Shown here: one piece after another, positions 59,726 through 64,000 of the stretch | How the letters are laid out: the number at the start of each line of letters is the position of its first letter | How positions within the stretch are numbered: position 1 is the first letter of the stretch | Source of the DNA: Effrenium voratum | Lineage: Eukaryota > Sar > Dinophyceae > Suessiales > Symbiodiniaceae | NCBI GenBank assembly: GCA_963377175.1 | Contig: CAUJNA010003297.1 | Coordinates: forward strand, 481,093 to 545,092 | Direction of reading: 5' to 3' | DNA: 64,000 nt | Translations under genes and position numbers: made by a program | Notes under the pieces: generated by a model | What the model was told of the DNA's origin: nothing | Databases searched by the model: none | What the model saw: the letters and a program-made list of their open reading frames with translations, nothing else

Positions 59726-62040
59726 ATGATCTCCGAGCTGTCTGAACGCGTCTGGGGCCGCCTGGGGCTCAGCTCTGTCCGGGCGGTGCCTCTGCAGGAG
59801 CCGCGCGCGCCTAGCGCCGAGGCCACTGTGACTGAACTGCGCCCGCACGGGGCCGCTTGGACCCGCAAGCTGCGGCTGCGACCTCTTCCTGGGCAGCAGG
59901 TCTTTCACCATCGACGCCATGCGGCTGCTGGTGGGCCAGCTCCGAGACCTGCTGGCCAGCTTCCAGATCCTGCTGACGCGCCCGGCCGTAAACGACGAGG
60001 ATGAGGACAGGGTGGAGTTCACGCTCTACTACCTCAAGCGAGGCCCGCATGATGGCGGCCATCAGGACGAAGTTCGAGGTCGCGCTCGAGCGCTCCCGCC
60101 TCCCCGAGTCGAACTGGAGCGTCGTGGGCATCACGGCGGCGTATTTGCTGACTGCTCCCTCACAGCAGCTGGCCGACATGCCCGCGCCCCCGCCGCCCAA
60201 GAAGGAGCTGCCCGAGACCCTGGCCAGGAAGAAGGCCCTCTGGAACCCTCGGAACGAGGACCACCGCTGCTTCATGTGGTGCGTCCTCGCGCACTGCCTT
60301 GGGGTCGAAGGGCTAACCTGGCAGGAGCGGCAAAAGACCGTGAGCTGCTCGGGCTCCTTCTTCTACCCCGAGATGACCCGCCGCGGACGCCGCCCCGCGG
60401 GCTGGCAGCCCGCTGGGTGGACTTCTCTGGCCTGCCGACGGACCGCCCCGTGGGCTTCGACGACATCGACGCCTTCGAGCTCCGCGTCTTCGTGTGGCAG
60501 CGAACCCTGTGGGCGGACGGGCTGGAGCACTACCACGTCCTCCAGCAGCGCGCCCCGAGCGGCGCGGGCGTCGTCCAGCACACCGTGCTGCTTCTCCTGC
60601 ACAGCGGCCACTTCAGCTTGATCCACAACTTCCAGGCGCTGGCCAGCAGACAGGGCTGACCCTGGGAGCCACGCCCAGCAACAGCGGCGGCGGCAAGGAC
60701 CGCTTCGCCACGAAGGCCTCCTGGCAGCGCCACCGCGCCACCCAGTGCTATCGAGAGATAGCCGAGCGCACTCGGAAAGCGCCGCTGCCCGGGCCCGGGA
60801 AGAGCTTGCTGCGGTACAGGGGCAAGGCCTCCGCAGAGCTCGCGCCCCTCACGTGCTATGCGGACCTCGAGGTCTACAGCACGCCCGCCCCGACGGCCCA
60901 CATAGCGCAGCAGCAGCCAGCGCGCCAGACCGTCGCGGCTTCTTCCTGCTACGTCGCTGTCGGGCGCTGCGGCTACGTGCCACACCCGAGGAGCTGAGGC
61001 TGAGGCTGCCGCACCACGAGCGGGACAGCGACAAGTTCCACGCCGGCCGACCACTACCTCGTGGAGACGCCGAACTCGGCCCGCCGAGTCATGGAGCACA
61101 GGGCCGCCACTCACTGCAGGGGGTGCCTCGTGACCTTCGACTTCGAGACCGCAGAGAAGAAGCTCCACCACTGTTTCGGGGCGCTGTGCCACTCCTGCAA
61201 CATCGCGGCCCAGACGCCCAAGACCATCCCAGTCTTTCACAACGGGGCGGCTACGACTTCCACTTCCTGCTGCGCTACATCGCCACGATGGGCTCTCCTG
61301 GCGCGAAGAGCTCGGCGAGGACAGCGACAACGACGGCACCGAAAGCGAGGCAGAGGCAGAAGGCGAGGCTGAAGGAAGCGAAAGCGAGTCCGAGGATGTC
61401 AGGCCCATGCCCATGGCCAAGGCTGCGCCAAAGCCCAAGGCCGCGCCCAAGGCCAAGGCCAAGGCCGCTCAGCGCCCTGCAGGCCGCGATCAACTACAGC
61501 CACCTCAGCCTCCGAGTCCTCTGCAAGTCGGGCGAGAAGTGCCTGCAGATGAGCTGGGGTCCGTACAGCATGAACGTCTTCCCCACGAGCCTGGCCAGCA
61601 TGATCGACGACCTCAGGGCCTGCACCCACTGAGCTCTTCCCGCTGATGGCCTCGATTCACCCCGAGCTGCAGCTGCGCACACCGACCGACTCTCCGCCTC
61701 AAAGACGGCCTCTCAAACAGCGGCGGACGCACTGCGATCTGGAGCAGGCGTGGGACTGCATCCTGCGCAAGCTGCCCATGCCCTTCGAGCACTTCTGCGG
61801 CGCCAAGGTGGGAGAAGCCTGCGGTGTGGGAGCAGCACTGCTACGACAGCGTGCTGGCTGGGAAAGCGGTGAGCGCTATGGGCTGGGAGACCTTCCGCGA
61901 AATCCACGACTGCTACCTCCACACCGACGTCCTGGCCCTGGCGGACGTGATGGAGAGCTATCGGGACTCCTTCCGGGCGCAGTCGGGGCTCGACCCGTCA
62001 CGCTGCCCGGAGCCGCCTGGGACGCCATGCTCTCAGCCCG
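59726..62040 (+). pseudogene. Protein-primed family B DNA polymerase, N-terminal half, frameshifted
   Basis: Polinton/Maverick-type PolB copies the element's own genome from a protein primer. The ATG at 59,726 starts MISELSERVWGRLG. After shifts near 59,880 and 60,045 the sequence reads RSRLPESNWSVVGITAAYLL, KKALWNPRNEDHRCFMW (60,241-60,279), DFSGLPTDRPVGFDDIDAFE and HYHVLQQRAPSG. Exo I is TCYADLEVYS (Asp 60,863, Glu 60,869). Exo II is HNG, then after a shift at 61,246-61,249 GYDFHFLLRYIA. An acidic then Lys-Ala-Pro-rich insert lies at about 61,305-61,480. The linker to the polymerase domain reads EIHDCYLHTDVLALADVMES and ends GAAWDAMLS at 62,036. The palm motifs (D-x2-SLYP, K-x3-YG, DTD) are absent because retrotransposon sequence takes over. 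At least seven frame changes make it a pseudogene. Confidence 0.85.
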
Positions 62041-62045
62041 CGAGA

Positions 62046-63260
62046 CTCCCATTCACCGCCCAGCCCCTTCCTGACTGCGTGCGTCTCCCGTCTGGGGACC
62101 CTTTTGCTTTTCTCTCCTACCATCACCCCATGATCACATCCCCCACTCGGTCTGCAATACGTGGCGTCCTTCGTCAGCAGGCTCTGACGGAATGGAGGAA
62201 GCGCCCGGTTCAGGGCAAAATCGCTGCTATGCAAGGCTGTGTCTTCTCGGATGTTCTCGACATGTCCTTCTACACCTCCTGTCCAGGATTTGGTGCTTCG
62301 TCCCCACTTCGCCTCCCGCATGATCAGCCTTCGCTGGATCTCTCGGTTACCTTGTTCCGCTGCGTCCGTCTCGTTGGGGGCGGATGGACTGAGCGTATCA
62401 AGGTTGACCCGCAACTCATGTCAGTTGCCCGCCACCTCTACGAGCGCAATATCCTTGCCTCCCCTCGCACTTGCCCGCTCTGCAGGGCTTTGCCGGGCAC
62501 ACCTCGGCATGTTATCATGAGCTGCTCTGTCATGAAGCCGTTGGTCGACCTACTCCGCGATGTGCTGGAACAGCGGCTGGATCAGCTGAATGCCCATGGT
62601 CTTATGCTCCGCCTTGCACACGTGTGGCACAGGGATGTGCAGGCGCGTGGTCTGGGAACGATCATTGGCAGCGTTGCCCCGGAGGTGCAGGCCCGCTGGC
62701 CCTTGCTCTCAGCCTGGCGCTGGCTTGTTCCCACGCTGGACCGGGAAGTCATTCTTTCTGCCGACACTGGGGGCCATAGTGCGGCAGCGGTATGTGCTGA
62801 GGGGGAATGTGACCTCGCCCACCGCGGTGTTTTACCTGCTGCACTTGGTCGTGCCATCCTCCAGGCAGCTCGGGGCACGCCTGTGCCGGATGATGCCTTG
62901 CCTGACGCAGCTGAAGGCTTTGCGCACCTTCTGAGTTCTGCCCAGCTCGCCGCTGAGCAGGCCAGGCACCGGTCACTTGTGGACAGGCTCCGGCCGGCTA
63001 TTGATTTCACTGCTGTCTTGCTGTGTGGTCTTCGCTCGCTACTCTGCTCGGACTGGGCTCGTGGCGTCCTGCGTGCGCTCCATGCAAGCGTGCTCGGCGC
63101 CGCAGCCCGAGCCAGCAATGGCAGGTATCCCTCTAGGTGTCCCCTCTCCGCTGGCGCGCTACCAGGCGTGGAGCACATCCCCTGGCGGGGTTGTCACCCT
63201 TCGTGCCTTGAGGTGGCTCGCGCCAACGTCTGCAATTATGTGTTCACGCCTGTCCTCTGA
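62046..63260 (+). mobile_element. LINE-type retrotransposon ORF, part B with C-terminal zinc knuckle
   Basis: In a frame that runs on by chance from the PolB remnant, the plus strand reads DCVRLPSGDPFAFLSYHHPM, IRGVLRQQALTEWRKRPV, and at 62,473-62,526 CPLCRALPGTPRHVIMSC, a CCHC zinc knuckle as found at the end of many non-LTR ORF2 proteins. It continues to WRWLVPTLDREVILSADTGG, AARASNGRYPSRCPLSAG and TGA at 63,258-63,260. The content fits the part that should follow part A at 54.3-55.1 kb, so both may be halves of one copy. No RNase H signature is clear. Confidence 0.7.
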
Positions 63261-64000
63261 GCTGGGATGTCGCCTTTCGGAGCGTACCCTTCAGCAAATC
63301 GTGCGGTTGGCCCAAGCCAGCGGGGTCCCGGTCCGCACCGGCATGTCGCTTGAGTGGGGATACGCTGTCACCTGGCCTTTTGCTCTTGAGATCCTTCATA
63401 CGCAGTGCGCCTGTCCTGCGCTTCCTGGCCCTCTCCCTGCCCTTGATCTGTGTTCCACGTGCGGGCGGGCGCGGCTGGCTCCGGCCCCGCCCGAGCCTCT
63501 CCCTTGCTCATGGTGTCAAGGGCTTGGGGATGCTGTGTGTCGTGGCTGCAACCACTGTATCCACTTCCGGCCTCACTGTCGTTGGAACTGTGGTGCTCAT
63601 GCAGCGTACCTGCCGTCCGCGGCTCACGTTGTTCAGCTCTGCCCTGACTGTGCGTTCTCTTGGTTGTCTGCAGTTGCTGCCTCACCTCTCCGTCCAGTTC
63701 ATCCTCCTTTGCAGGCAGCCCTGAGTGCGCACATAGAGTCGGCGGTTAGTCAGGTCCATCCAGGAGCCGGTCATGGCGTGGCTCAGCCGCCTGTGCTCAG
63801 CAACCGTCGCATCAAGCGATGGCTGTACCGCTTCCTGCAACGTAGATCCGACCCTGTCACAGTCTCCGCGGCCCTAGCCGCCTGTGATGGTGCTCTCGGC
63901 TCTCCGCCTGGCCTTTCAGTTGGCTTTCGCCTCTGTATCGAGAATCTGCGTCGGGAAGGGGGGATGGTCCTGACCGTCGTCGCAGGCGAGCCTGCCATTG
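63082..64000 (+). CDS. Cys/His-rich open frame, runs off the window
   Basis: A frame one base ahead of the retrotransposon ORF is open from 62,935 and has ATG at 63,082 and 63,118. There is no stop to the last base, so at least 306 codons. It carries many paired cysteines: CSTC (63,460), CSWC (63,508), CRGCNHC (63,538), CRWNC (63,580), CPDC (63,643), with nearby histidines, which suggests several zinc-binding sites. Later it has NRRIKRWLYRFLQRR. It overlaps the end of part B by about 140-180 bp. It could be a second ORF of the same element, the first ORF of a following copy, or part B's product extended by frameshifting. Confidence 0.55.
   Translation, partial: MQACSAPQPEPAMAGIPLGVPSPLARYQAWSTSPGGVVTLRALRWLAPTSAIMCSRLSSELGCRLSERTLQQIVRLAQASGVPVRTGMSLEWGYAVTWPFALEILHTQCACPALPGPLPALDLCSTCGRARLAPAPPEPLPCSWCQGLGDAVCRGCNHCIHFRPHCRWNCGAHAAYLPSAAHVVQLCPDCAFSWLSAVAASPLRPVHPPLQAALSAHIESAVSQVHPGAGHGVAQPPVLSNRRIKRWLYRFLQRRSDPVTVSAALAACDGALGSPPGLSVGFRLCIENLRREGGMVLTVVAGEPAI

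Larger units (their letters stand above)
55117..62045. mobile_element. Decayed Polinton-like endogenous virus block
   Basis: The block between the two retrotransposon pieces contains, left to right: a capsid-like C-terminus (+), a tRNA-like unit, three tandem-repeat families, a methyltransferase-like gene (-), a 180-codon ORF (+), a coiled-coil-like broken gene (+) and a truncated protein-primed PolB (+). Dense GC-rich intronless genes, a protein-primed PolB and a jelly-roll-like capsid remnant are the hallmarks of Polinton/Maverick and Polinton-like viruses of protists. No integrase, packaging ATPase, protease or terminal inverted repeat is visible, so it is incomplete and rearranged. Confidence 0.7.

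Noticed and set aside
61824..63260. A single 478-codon protein
   Set aside because: Its first 60 codons are the PolB remnant and the rest is retrotransposon ORF that happens to be in the same frame.

Overview
The window looks like nuclear DNA of a dinoflagellate (an alveolate alga). Every host gene that can be followed (ankyrin-repeat protein, DEAD-box helicase, lactonase, SulP transporter) lies on the minus strand, as in one-way dinoflagellate gene arrays. Exons are tiny (27-160 bp), introns are long and full of microsatellites, and when exons are joined by reading phase most donors are GC, some are GA and only a few are GT. No bacterial-style operons, ribosome binding sites or terminators are visible. 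The species cannot be named from the sequence.

Minus-strand genes, right to left. (1) 37,771-51,305: a SulP-type anion transporter with membrane exons, then a STAS domain, then a probable cyclic-nucleotide-binding domain, then a charged tail ending in TGA at 37,771. Fifteen exons are placed and the N-terminal exons are missing. Its introns hold a 4-kb purine-rich satellite (about 40.68-44.73 kb, with an assembly gap), a 0.6-kb tetranucleotide block (46.6-47.2 kb) and a compact broken gene (48.85-49.90 kb). (2) 20,865-34,950: a seven-bladed-propeller lactonase (6-phosphogluconolactonase-like). Twenty exons are placed, most only 27-68 bp, ending in TAA at 20,865. A degraded copy of one of its exons sits at 37.28 kb. 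(3) 9,608-11,082: three exons of a DEAD-box RNA helicase, up to motif I, with no downstream helicase motifs found. (4) 4,351-5,638: three exons of an ankyrin-repeat protein with its stop, plus two possible upstream exons at 8.2 and 9.1 kb. An array of palindromic repeats fills 6.29-8.05 kb.

The right end (54.3-64 kb) is different: GC-rich, mobile and virus-like. Two pieces of a non-LTR (LINE-type) retrotransposon ORF (54.30-55.12 and 62.05-63.26 kb) flank about 6.9 kb of foreign DNA. That block holds a possible capsid-protein C-terminus, a tRNA-like Pol III unit, three families of short tandem repeats, a broken DNA-methyltransferase-like gene, an intact 180-codon ORF, a broken coiled-coil-like gene, and a frameshifted, truncated protein-primed family B DNA polymerase of Polinton/Maverick type. 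The simplest reading is a decayed endogenous Polinton-like virus lodged in or between LINE copies. A Cys/His-rich reading frame runs off the right edge.

About half of the window, especially 0-4.3, 11-15 and 15.4-20.8 kb, shows nothing beyond AT-rich intron-like sequence and microsatellites.
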